From the NCBI RefSeq assembly GCF_040581485.1, contig NC_090130.1, positions 15,193,656 to 15,257,655 of the forward strand: DNA of 64,000 nucleotides, read 5' to 3'. This stretch comes from Linepithema humile (lineage: Eukaryota > Arthropoda > Insecta > Hymenoptera > Formicidae). Positions 53,195 through 63,167 of the stretch are shown here, one piece after another. Position 1 is the first letter of the stretch. The number at the start of each line of letters is the position of its first letter. The notes beneath the pieces were generated by a model. It had not been told where the DNA came from. It did no database searches and saw only the letters and a list, made by a program, of their open reading frames with translations. Made by a program: the position numbers and the translations under genes.

Positions 53195-53967
53195 TATAAT
53201 TTTTATGCTATGTTCACGACTTTATTCATTTGAGTTTGATTTTAAAAACCAAATTTTATATTTAAATTAAAACAAAATTGTAATAGAACTGTGAATGTTT
53301 TTTAACATTGAAATTTTTAACATTTAACAAAAAAATTTAAACGTAGAATGCCAATTTTTATATATTATACTCGTGTGAAGTTAATGTTATTACAATCTAT
53401 AATTGTATTCGACGATTCTTTTTAGTTAAAAATTTATTAAGCAAAATGTCATCATCGACATGTAGTTCCCGATGAATGCTCATTAAAGCAAGACCAGTAA
53501 GTCTCGTTTGTCCAGTACTATTTCTTAAATAGGTTTTTAATCTTTTTAATGTTGAGAAGCTGCGTTCGACTGTTGCTGTAGAAATCGCTAAAGTTGCTAA
53601 TATTTGCAGTAGTGTGTGCAAATTGGGCAAAAGTCATTGTCGGATCTTTATTGTATAAAAATATTAGATTTTATTTCCACGGAAATAAAATAACTATAAT
53701 AAATAATAGTCGGAAACTATATTAAACTATAATAAAATAAGTCGGAAAAAATATAAACTCGATGAACTGTAAAGGTAGTAAAAGATTTTGACGACTGGAC
53801 TACGAAGGAAAGCGAGGCATACGTTTCTGAGTGAAGCATATTAAATGCGTGAAACAGCATATATGACAGAAATTCACTTTTGTGATCAGCTATGAAATTA
53901 TTAAAATTATTAAGAATTTCGGGGGGGGCTGCAGCCCCCACAGCCCCCCCCCCTGGCTACGCCACTG
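52924..53967 (-). mobile_element. hAT element remnant, 1,044 bp, inserted in the viral element
   Basis: Terminal repeats CAGTGGCGTAGCTAGG and CCTGGCTACGCCACTG are flanked by the identical 8-mer CAGAGAGT (52916-52923 and 53968-53975). Inside, the minus strand keeps only the transposase C-terminus at 53397-53630 (ISTATVERSFSTLKRLK, the hAT dimerisation signature). The rest is deleted, so it was moved in trans. It entered after the virus integrated or while it was mobile. Confidence 0.9.
53397..53630 (-). pseudogene. hAT transposase C-terminal fragment
   Basis: Seventy-seven residues are preserved, containing LATLAISTATVERSFSTLKR and RLTGLALMSIHRE, the dimerisation domain of zinc-finger MYM type hAT transposases. 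No catalytic region remains. Confidence 0.8.
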
Positions 53968-54020
53968 CAGAGAGTCATAAACAAATCCATATATGCAAGA
54001 AAAATGTACGTTCGTATAGA

Positions 54021-54851
54021 TTACAATTTTCGCTGCAACTTGATTATCCGTACAATTTGATTGAAGTAAAGTGCAATTAATTCTAAAAATATTATTTCAA
54101 AGTACGTATCGAGAAATGTTAAATCTTTTAGTTGCAAACGTACATTATGTTGAATATTGTGACAATTAGTGTTTATAGTGTGTTTTACAATGTTACTTTC
54201 GATGAAGTTCTTGTTGGGTAAATTTACCTGTATTTCATTAATAAGATATTTAGAGCAATCATTAACACTGTTTGCGATTATATTTAACTGATTTAAATTA
54301 GCGTTTACGCAATCGAGTAAGTTTTCCAGTCCGAGAAAAGTAGTCTTTTGCATTGCTATTGCGTAGGAATATGTTCGTGGTTTCTTCGGAGTATGGATGA
54401 TTTCTTCTGCAGCCAAGTTACTTCCCGAAGAAGGCTCTTCTTGCTCCTGATATTTCAATAGCAGGGCTCTTGCTCCATAGGTGGTGGTGAAATTTATAAT
54501 TATCTTCTTGATAATAATAGAGTTAGACTTAACACTATTTCCATTTAAATAATCAGTCATAAGTTCCATGTTTTCTTGAAATTGCTGCCACTCCACCATG
54601 TTGAAGCAAATACCCTCGGCTCCCTTGGAAGTAAATTTAACAGCGGGTTGGAAATCAAACTCGTCATCGTTGATTGAAGTTTGCAACCCAACATGAATTT
54701 TTTTCGTATATGAGGAATTGAGTCCGTAAGTGGTGTTGGCTAACATCATATAATTTTGCTCAAATTTTTCTTCATTGAAGTATCTTGCTTCGGAAACGTT
54801 ACCGCGCACTTCGTGATGTTCAGAATTTAAAATTTCTTTGCGTTTACTCAT
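54021..54851 (-). CDS. Unknown viral-element protein, 276 residues
   Basis: The frame is open from 55166, but the start at 54851 (MSKRKEILNSEHHEV) is preferred: upstream codons are low-complexity (runs of Ala from CAG-type repeats) and hydrophobic, unlike the rest. The product has a polar N-terminus and a middle beta-rich part (FTSKGAEGICFNMVEWQQF). A basic patch (PKKPRTY) follows, then a C-terminal region with long helices around LLDCVNANLNQLN. I do not recognise the family. It is the only gene of the element on the minus strand and lies between the hAT insertion and the divergent five-exon gene, which suggests separate, perhaps early, regulation. The frame shows no break. Confidence 0.6.
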   Translation of the reverse strand: MSKRKEILNSEHHEVRGNVSEARYFNEEKFEQNYMMLANTTYGLNSSYTKKIHVGLQTSINDDEFDFQPAVKFTSKGAEGICFNMVEWQQFQENMELMTDYLNGNSVKSNSIIIKKIIINFTTTYGARALLLKYQEQEEPSSGSNLAAEEIIHTPKKPRTYSYAIAMQKTTFLGLENLLDCVNANLNQLNIIANSVNDCSKYLINEIQVNLPNKNFIESNIVKHTINTNCHNIQHNVRLQLKDLTFLDTYFEIIFLELIALYFNQIVRIIKLQRKL

Positions 54852-55166
54852 GATACTAGTTTTCACGTAGACACAAAATGAAATACAAAAATGCTGTATC
54901 TTCTTTATTGTTGCTGCTGTTGTTACTGCTGCTGCTGCTGCTGAACCCGCACGTTCGAATGTCAGAAAACGAATGATTAAAATTTTCCCAATCGCATGGA
55001 GTAGAAAATCGGAAAAGTAGTGGGAAAATGCGTGCGCATAAAAATTTTGAGTCATCTGATTGGATACGATGTTTATTGCTTCTACATTTTCTCGAACTCT
55101 CTTAAAAACGACCGTTGATAAAAGAAGGAGTAAGGACATCGGTTCGTGCGCTGTTACATCCTGCAC

Positions 55167-55710
55167 AGTCTCGCATTACAATTATTCGGAAAAAAATCAA
55201 AGGGTACAAAAGGAAGAGAAACTGAGGACTGAGGAATGAGAAAAAATTAAAATATTGCAGTCAACGGAATTTTTACGAGCTTTCATCCTAAAAAGTTCTA
55301 AAACTATAAATCTCCAATCCGATAAAATTATTTATTTACACTTGGACCCTGGAAAAATTACATTTTAAACATATGGGATCTAAAGGGTTAGACAAAAAAA
55401 AGATCGGAAATATCCGTACCGTTAAAAAAAGAAGCAATTTACAATAGGGTAAGCATATGTAAACCTTTTTATATTACACGTGAAAGTTTATTACTGTGAG
55501 TTTTCGAAATTAAGTTTTGCTCACGTACTAACTCTCAATTAAATTGTAAAAAGTTATAAAAAAAGAATATCGTCCGAAGGGTATTTTTTGTCTGATAAAC
55601 CCTTCGAACACTAAAGTAATATACATTTTGTAAAGTTGCCGCCAATGTGCGGAAATCTTTGTGAAAGATGTACAACTTGAAACCGATTGATCTTTTTGAT
55701 CCGACTGAAG
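55167..55710. other. Divergent intergenic region
   Basis: AT-rich spacer between the minus-strand gene and the five-exon + strand gene. It must hold the promoters for both. Only the right-hand TATA box is clear. Confidence 0.5.
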
Positions 55711-55762
55711 GTATAAATAGGAGGTTTGAGACGGGGAAAAATTGCATTTCAAAATTCTCAGT
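55711..55762 (+). promoter_or_regulatory. TATA box of the five-exon gene
   Basis: GTATAAATAG at 55711-55720 lies 112 bases before the ATG at 55832. A TCAGT initiator word is present at 55758-55762 but is about 48 bases from the TATA box, farther than usual, so the start site is uncertain. Confidence 0.6.
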
Positions 55763-55831
55763 GTAGTGGACAACACGCGTCGTGTTTCTTCGTATCGTGA
55801 ATTCGGGCAAGATTATCTTGAGTACGCGAAA

Positions 55832-56956
55832 ATGGTTGAGAATTTAAGAAAAACCGTCGAGACATGCTTACTACTGTCACGCGCTTTGTGCGGACTCGAT
55901 GTGAGCAGATATTTATCGCTGTTATCAGACAACGATGAAAAAAATTTTGAAGTGTTTGCGAAATTTGCGGGGGTGTGTCCTAGTGCAGTGCTAGCGGTGC
56001 TATTTCGCTTGGGGCATTTTGCCTCCTATCAGAGACTTGTAATCTACGCGGGTGAAATTATCGAAATGAGAAGTATTTTCGGTGATGGAGAAGTGGAGGA
56101 TGCGGGTGGGCATATAGCTTTTCTATTATTTTATTTTCATCGATCGATTTCGGAAGCGAGTGAAAACGGTGAGTTTATATTCCAATTTTTATTATATATA
56201 TATATGTATATATAATTTTCAAAAATTAAAAGTAAAATCTTTTAGGAGTAGAACATCGGAACGCATCGCCTCGCAGGATCGCGGGGGTGAGAGGAGTGCA
56301 ACGTATTGCACGCCCTGAAGAGTATACTCCTCCTCACGGAATAAGGCGACGGGCTGATACTTCACCCAAAGCCGGACCCTCACGTGAGTCTTATCACACA
56401 TTCTTTTATGAAAAATAAGCATTTCATATTGGTAAATTTTTTTAAAATAATGAAATATTAAATGTTTTTAGGGCGTGCACGTATCGAGCTCACACCTGAG
56501 TTACCTCTCGTTAACTTGGATAGCGAGAGCGAGGAAGAAGAAGTTGGAACTCACGAAGTGAGTTCATTTGACGAGGAAGAGATTTTTTCACCAGGTGAGT
56601 AATGAGAAATTTATCGCAGTAAGAAAATGGATAAAAATTTTTTATCCGCTAAAAAACAATGGTGAATTTTTTAGAGTTTAACCAAGAAGGTGAAAATACA
56701 ATAATAATAGAAGATTCGGAGGAGGAGGAGGATGAGGATGATGATGATGATGAGGTACAAGAGGAAGATATGGGGGAGGAGCTGAGTGGAACGGAAGAAC
56801 AGACTCTAGAGGAACTTTTGAGGGAAAGAGGTAAATACAATTATACATTTTTGCATAGATAACGCTTTTTTTTTCATACTCGAATACCTTTATTCTAACC
56901 GGACGAAATTTTTAGGAATTGTTTTCCCGGAAATTTCTTACTCGCCGGAATATTAG
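55832..56956 (+). CDS. Five-exon accessory gene of the viral element, unknown function
   Basis: Exons 55832-56168, 56246-56383, 56472-56594, 56675-56830 and 56916-56956 join through four GT-AG introns of 77, 88, 80 and 85 bp. All introns are in phase 1, giving a 264-residue frame. The first exon is a helical, hydrophobic-patched domain of about 112 residues (ETCLLLSRALCGLDVSRYL, FAKFAGVCPSAVLAVLFRLG). The second is basic and Pro-rich (SPRRIAGVRG). The third and fourth are strongly acidic (SESEEEE, then a long Glu/Asp run). The last adds a short tail with YSPEY. The layout of an ordered head, basic linker and acidic tail suggests a regulatory or chromatin-interacting protein, but I recognise no family. 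Splicing implies expression in the nucleus. Confidence 0.7.
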
Positions 56957-57006
56957 TGATCAATGATCAACACGATCAACGGTGAACAAGAAAGGGAATA
57001 ATCCTG

Positions 57007-57014
57007 TATAAAGG
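57007..57014 (+). promoter_or_regulatory. TATA-like box or exon edge upstream of PolB
   Basis: TATAAAGG lies 158 bases before the PolB ATG. The same bases run into GTGAGAG, a good splice donor, with an acceptor at 57138. It could be the PolB core promoter or the end of a 5' untranslated exon. Confidence 0.4.
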
Positions 57015-57164
57015 TGAGAGAATTTAATATGAAATGTATTACTATTTTTAATTTTAACAACGCGTAAAATTCGAGTATGGAAGTGTAAAAACAATAATTT
57101 TAAAGATAAACTAATTCGTTTGTTTTTGATTTTTCCAGTTCAGTTTGGTGGAGGAAGGGGAGGA

Positions 57165-60100
57165 ATGGAAGAAAACACGCAGCAGCAGCAGCAGTCGGCG
57201 GAAAATCAAGCCGAAGAAACCGACGACAACGAGATAGGAGTTCGTGGGGAGGGGAGACTGAAGAGAGAAGAGGATGAGGAAGCGTTGTTTCCGGAGAATC
57301 AGGTTGGTGCGCCGGAACAGATCGCGAATCATAATGGGGATAATTTTAATTATTTAGATTTAATAAGGGAAAACGTGCGTGAGTTTAGAAATTTCGGTGT
57401 AGTAGGGAGAGAGGCTGGTTTTCGCCTTCGATCATTACCAGAGGGGGAGGAGGTTTACGCGTGGTTAGAAAACGCGTTTCGCGAGCTTCACGCGTACGCG
57501 GTACTTTCCTGTGTTCCCGGTGATTACATCGGACTTAGTTTCGATTCCCCGAATCTTTCACACGGGCCCGCGGGTATTTCGTTCCGACCATCTCGTGATT
57601 TGACTCACGAGAATATCTGGAACCTCGTGAGTTCGTTAGCTCAAAGCTCCGGGGGCTTGAACGTAGCGCAAGAATTCAATATCCACGTTTACCGTGTCAC
57701 ACCTCCTACGGGTCGTGCGGGTAATGCGCTTGATATCGCTGGTAAACGCTCGATTTTAACGATATCCAACTCGGATAACTTATGTTTTCCTCGCGCACTC
57801 GTAACGGCGCAAATTTACAATGAACGTGGTAATTTACGTACGGGTAGCCTACAAGAAAGATGGAACGCCGTGAGATACCGTCATTCCTCGTTACAACGTG
57901 AGTTGGCACGTGATTTAACGAGGAAAGTCGGTATTACAATTCCAGAAGAGGGTTGCGGTATTCGCGAAATCGAGCATTTTCAGCAATATTTAGCCGCGGA
58001 AAACATCGCGATAATGGTTTATAGCGCGGAAACTTTTGGTTACGGGGGTAAAGTCTTATTTGATGGAAATGCGATACTAGCCTCACTACATCGCGAACCG
58101 GTCGCGTGTTTAAACCTATTACATCACGCTGAATTACGACATTACAGCGTTATTTTAAATTTAAGAGCCGCCGCGGGTAGCCGAGGTTATTGTGTACCGT
58201 GTAACGTCGGTTACCGCAGCGATGTAAGGGGACACCGATGCTCAAATAAATGCCCTCGGTGTTACGCGGTACCTTCGTGCGAGCGATTCGACGCGGAGCG
58301 TATTCATTGCGAAAATTGTAATCGCGAATTTTTCAATCACGCGTGTCTTGAGCATCATCGTGCGCAAAAATCATACGATGGGCAATCGTCTCGTAGCGTT
58401 TGCAACACCGTATGTTTTTGCGAAGAATGCGGTCGTTTAATCGAGCGTAATAGACAACACGAATGCGGCGTGACTTACTGTTCAACGTGTCGTTCTGCCC
58501 AACCGTTGAATCATCTTTGTCACATGCTTCCTCTCCCTCACAAAGCTAATTTCCGTACTAACGACACGGAGCATATTTTGGGAGAGGGAGGAGAGCAACA
58601 ACAAAACGCGGGTGAGTGCGTACTTAAAACAGAAAGTCGCGTCGCATTCGTGTTTTACGATTTCGAGACGCGACAGGATGACACGCTTCAAGGTACCGCG
58701 AGTGTAAATATTCACGTACCTACACTTTGCGTCGCGCAGCAGATTTGCGAAACGTGTGCCGAGATTGAGGATACTTCGGTGCGCTGTCGGTGGTGCGGTA
58801 TTCGTGAATACATATTTCGTCGTGATCCTGTAAAGGAGTTTGTAAATTTCGCGACACGTCCGACTAAATATTTTAAACACATAATTTGTATAGCTCATAA
58901 CGCGAAAGCATTCGATGCGCAATTTATCCTACGTTATATTGTTGAGAGCGGAACCGCCTTAGAACCGCGGGTAATCTTAAACGGGACGAAAATTGTAGTA
59001 CTAACAGTGGGACATACGAAATTTATCGATAGTATTAATTATATGCCAATGCGTTTATCGGAGTTACCGAAGGCTTTTGGTCTGACGAATACTTCGGACA
59101 AAGGCATTTTTCCGCATTTATTTAATACCAACGATAATCAGTCATATGTCGGTCCGTTGCCGGATATTCGATATTATTCACCCGATAGTATGAATACGAA
59201 CGAGCGAGAAAAGTTTTTAGCGTGGCACGCGGAAATGATTCGTACGAATTATGTGTTTGATTTCGAATGCGAGATATTGCGTTACTGTCGCAACGACGTG
59301 AATATTCTGAGACGCGCGTGTATGTCTTTCAGAAAGATTTTCTTGAAGTGCGGTCGCGTGTGTCCGTTCGAGGAATGCACAACCATCGCTTCCACGTGTA
59401 TGAGGGTTTTTAGAAAAAACTTTTTACGTGAAAGAGAAATTGGAATAATTCCACCGGCGGGTACAGACGCGCGAATACCCAATCGCGGAAGGCGCTTCAG
59501 TGGCTGGTGTGGAAGGAGCGCGAGCTCGGACATAACATCACCCACGCAGGACGCACTCGGGAATATCGTCTGCAAGACGGCACGCTAGTCGATGGTTATT
59601 ACGAGTCGGTGGAAAACGGTATAACACACTATCACGTGTTGCAATTCCACGGTTGTTTTTGGCACGGATGTCCGTCGTGTTTTAAGATTAATCGCGATAG
59701 GGAACTAACGGTAAACAACGAACGCGGCGATACGATTGATTTGCGTTATGAGCGCACCATCGCAACAACGTATCGTCTTCGAAGACGGGGGTACTCGGTG
59801 ATAGAGAAGTGGGAATGCGTCTTTGATCGCGAAATGATGGAAAATAGGGAAATGCGTGAATTTTTACAAAATCACCCGATGATAGAAATTGAGCCGCTCA
59901 ACCCGCGCGATGCGTTCTACGGTGGACGTACGGGGAACATCGTGACGCGGTACGAGATTACGGATACGGAGAAGATACGTTACGTGGATGTGTGTTCTCT
60001 GTACCCGTACGTACTGAAGATCGGGGTTTTCCCGATCGGACATCCCACGGTGTACGTCGCGGAGGAATGCTCGACTCTAATTGGCATAGGACCGTGTTAC

Positions 60101-61360
60101 AATTTTGATTCCGTCAAAGGTCTCGTGCGTTGCAGGGTACTCCTTCCGAGCGATCTCTTTCACCCCGTATTACCCTATCGCGTGCGTGGAAAGCTACTAT
60201 TCGCGTTGTGTCGCAGTTGTTGCGAAACATTTTCACACGAAGAATGTACCCACGAGCCGTCCGAGCGAGAATTCGAGGGTACGTGGGTATCGCTTGAATT
60301 GCGCAAAGCCATCGACAAAGGTTATCTCGTAACGAGGGTTTGTGAGATTTGGCAATACACCACAGCTCGCTACGATCCCGATACACAGCAGGGTGGATTA
60401 TTCACGGAATATATAAATACATTTTTAAAATTGAAACAAGAAGCCAGCGGATGGCCGAGCGAGTGTGAGGATGACGTGTCTAAAGAACAATATCTTCGCG
60501 ACTACGAGAAAACCGAGGGTGTCGTTCTCGATAAGCAAAACATCGCGAAAAATCCTGGTTTGCGCTCGGTCGCGAAGCTATGTTTAAATTCTTTTTGGGG
60601 GAAATTTGGTCAACGATCCAACCTGCCGAATACCGAGATCGTAAAAACTCAACAGCGTTTAGCGAGTTTACTCACGAGTCCTCAGCATGAGATAATCGAA
60701 ATATTACCCGTAAACGAAGAAGTGATGTATGTTTCGTGGCGACTGCGAGAAGAGCTGGACGTACCCTCGCCTCTTACTAACGTGGTTATAGCGGCTTTCA
60801 CGACGGCACAGGCGCGTCTTGTATTATACGAATATTTAGATAAATTGGATCGTCGCGTTTTATATTACGATACCGACTCGTGTATTTACGTGAGCAGCGG
60901 TGTCTCCGATGAATACGAAGTGCGTAAAGGTAATTTCCTAGGCGATATGACGGACGAACTCGAAAGCTATGGTCGCGGTAGCTATATCGAGGCGTTTGTA
61001 TCGGGTGGTCCGAAATTTTACGCATACGTGGTTCGCACAGCGGAAGGGCAAACGCGAGAAGTTTGCAAAGTAAAGGGCATAACTCTAAATTTCGAAAACT
61101 CACGCTTAGTTCATTTTAATAGTATTAGGGAATTATTATTACGTAAAGAGCGAGAAGGTCAAGAGGAGGAGGAGGAAGGAACGGAGTCGGCAACGGTAGA
61201 ATCGCGTTCGATAAATCTACGTTTCAGAGCAATTCGACGTACAGCCTTTCACGAAATAATAACACGCGACGAAGTGAAAGCTTGCACACCCGTGTTGCTA
61301 AAACGTAGATTTCTCGACAGTCGTTGTTCCGTCCCTTATGAATATTTATCCGAACGCTAA
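57165..61360 (+). pseudogene. Protein-primed DNA polymerase B with OTU-like and zinc-rich N-terminus
   Basis: Two overlapping frames (57165-59588 and about 59489-61360) together cover the family. The reading frame changes at about 59480-59490, so this copy is broken unless the shift is an error. Near residues 204-207 is DNLC followed by FPRAL, and at residue 326 is HYSVI, an OTU-type cysteine protease pattern. A Cys/His-rich zinc region covers about residues 340-450. The exonuclease has FYDFET (about 497), CIAHNAKAFDAQF and YCRNDVNILRR. Polymerase motifs are SLYPYV (A), KLCLNSFWGKFG (B) and YYDTDSCIY (C). This is the B2 type that starts synthesis from a protein primer. The ATG at 57165 follows a TTTTCCAG acceptor, with a matching donor near 57013, so a short 5' exon is possible. 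Confidence 0.9.
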
Positions 61361-61988
61361 TTGTTATTTCACGATGCTGTTCCTTCGCTCTATTTTATTA
61401 TTTAAATAATTACACGCATGTTTTCCCCATATATGTAAAGTTTATAAATTTTTTTGTAAAAAGTAAATAAAAATTGTGTTGTAAAAATAGAATAAGAATA
61501 GGCTAAGAAAATGATAAAATTATAGAAAAAAGTCATGTAAAGATTTAAGAAATAATAAAATTGTTTATATTTTATATCGTTTTTGCTTTGTATTTATATT
61601 CTGAAAAAATAATTCTCCAATGATTTTTCTCCAAGTTTATTTTCCCCTTTCTCTCTCTCTCTCCCCACATACATTCACGTAAAACGACTATTTTTGCCCA
61701 ATTCTTTCCGTGGAAAGCAGCTTTTCATTGTGGGGGAGTATCATAAGCTCATGAACTCACTCCCCCGCGCGCGCAGGCGCTGACGCGAGCAATTCCGCTT
61801 GTTCAGCATTTACGCTTGTCCAGCTTCTCCGGTCTGAATCAGCTCGTAAAAGACCGCCGCGAAGTACGCTGGCGCGCGCGCACCTCCGCCGCGGAGTGCC
61901 CCCTGCCGCGATGGTAAGCTTACTTCATCGTACCGTTACACGGCTTTTTTTATGTTAGTGAAGACACGAGCGGTGTTCATTTCACAAG
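61361..61988. other. Intergenic region between PolB and the packaging ATPase
   Basis: The first 250 bases are AT-rich with several AATAAA-like words, suiting PolB transcript ends. The remainder is GC-rich with a hairpin at about 61731-61768 (stem around GGGGGAGT and ACTCACTCCCCC) and a CGCGCG run. No TATA box is obvious before the ATPase. Confidence 0.55.
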
Positions 61989-62705
61989 ATGGACGTACGC
62001 TGGAAACATCCCTGGACGGCTATTGTCAGCGGTCCCACCGGCTGTGGTAAAACGGTCTTTGTAAAATCCTTTCTCAAATATTTACCCGAAATGGCCGATG
62101 TTTCTTTTGAAAGAGTCTTATTTTATTACGTCGAATGGCAAGACGCATATCGTCAACTACAATACATGTTTGCGAAAACAAAAGAGAAAGTGGGAGGACA
62201 TGGAAAAGGGGAGGGTAAAATAAAGAGAAATATAATCGAGTTTCGCGAAGGGCTACCGCAAACGGACGATTATTCTTGCGATCCTTTCGCACCAAAATTG
62301 GTGATAATCGACGATCTTATGAGAGAATCATCCTCGTGCGACGTAATCGTGGATCTTTTTACAAAGGGTAGTCATCATAAGAATCTCAGTGTTATACTCA
62401 TCACGCAAAATCTATTTCACCAGGGACGCGGACAGCGCGACATATCTCTTAATTCTAACTACATAGCCGTCTTCAAGAACCCGCGCGATCGCGCTCAAAT
62501 TCGCCATCTCGCGCGACAAGTGTACCCCCATGACCCAAAGTTTCTAGAAGAAGCATACTTTGACGCAACCTCACGCCCTCACGGATATTTATTACTCGAT
62601 CTGAAACAATGGACTCCGGACAAATATCGATTTCGGACAAACATCTTTCCCGACGATGCGTTGCATTACGTCTACGTACCGCGCAGATCATTCTCAAGCG
62701 TATAA
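61989..62705 (+). CDS. Genome-packaging ATPase, HerA/FtsK (A32-like)
   Basis: An intact 238-residue P-loop ATPase. Walker A is GPTGCGKT (residues 14-21), Walker B is KLVIIDDLM, followed by the sensor-like VILITQN and a NPRDRAQI block with a candidate arginine finger. Length and motif order fit the packaging ATPases of Polintons, adintoviruses and virophages, related to poxvirus A32. These pump viral DNA into preformed capsids. The start is fixed by ATG in AAGATGGACG. The next gene begins 51 bases after the stop, and its TATA box overlaps the end of this gene. Confidence 0.92.
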   Translation: MDVRWKHPWTAIVSGPTGCGKTVFVKSFLKYLPEMADVSFERVLFYYVEWQDAYRQLQYMFAKTKEKVGGHGKGEGKIKRNIIEFREGLPQTDDYSCDPFAPKLVIIDDLMRESSSCDVIVDLFTKGSHHKNLSVILITQNLFHQGRGQRDISLNSNYIAVFKNPRDRAQIRHLARQVYPHDPKFLEEAYFDATSRPHGYLLLDLKQWTPDKYRFRTNIFPDDALHYVYVPRRSFSSV

Positions 62706-62737
62706 AAAGTATGTACTTGCGTTCGCGTGACGTCAGT
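62701..62737 (+). promoter_or_regulatory. TATA box plus TCAGT initiator for the core-protein gene
   Basis: TATAAAAAG at 62702 overlaps the ATPase stop codon. TCAGT follows at 62733-62737, 33 bases from TATA start to initiator A, the same spacing as at 50961. The ATG at 62757 is about 20 bases downstream. Confidence 0.7.
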
Positions 62738-62756
62738 TGCGAGAGACTTTCACACG

Positions 62757-63140
62757 ATGAAAGAAGCGGTAGCAGCGTTAGACAGTGCAACGAAAACCGC
62801 TAAACGTTCGATCGGAAAGAGAAACGTTTGTCTTCTAGAGGCATTGTGTCATCTGAACAAAAATCAACGCACCTCCTTCCTGCGAACCGCGGATGAAAAA
62901 TTTATTCGCTGTATTTGCGAATGCGTTTTCAACACACTTAATGGTAACGTTGCGCTCGAATGACGCGAAAAAAATCGTCTGAGCAAATACAAAACGGCGC
63001 TGCGTCGTATCGCGTCAAAGCGTGGAAATTGGAAGAATAAAAGAAAGCTATTGGTACAACAAGGTGGATTCTTATCCTATATCATCGTTCCTTTATTAGA
63101 GGCCTTATTTTCGCGAATTATAGACAGGGCGACGGATTAA
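62757..63140 (+). pseudogene. Adenovirus protein-X-like small basic core protein, in-frame TGA
   Basis: The frame opens at ATG 62757 and is interrupted by TGA at 62961-62963. It then continues in the same frame, very basic, to TAA at 63138-63140. The first part has a helical domain (RTADEKFIRCICECVFN). The second ends in a hydrophobic segment with the QQGGF signature that follows a Lys/Arg-rich stretch, as in small Polinton/adintovirus proteins compared with adenovirus protein X, which condenses DNA or binds membranes. The TGA followed by C is a leaky context, so readthrough is possible, but a disabling mutation is simpler. Confidence 0.7.
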
Positions 63141-63167
63141 AACACAAGACAGAAAATATTGAGCGTT

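Noticed and set aside
56649..56840. Minus-strand Ser-rich frame
   Set aside because: It is antisense to the acidic exon of the five-exon gene; a GAT/GAG-rich exon yields a Ser-rich shadow.
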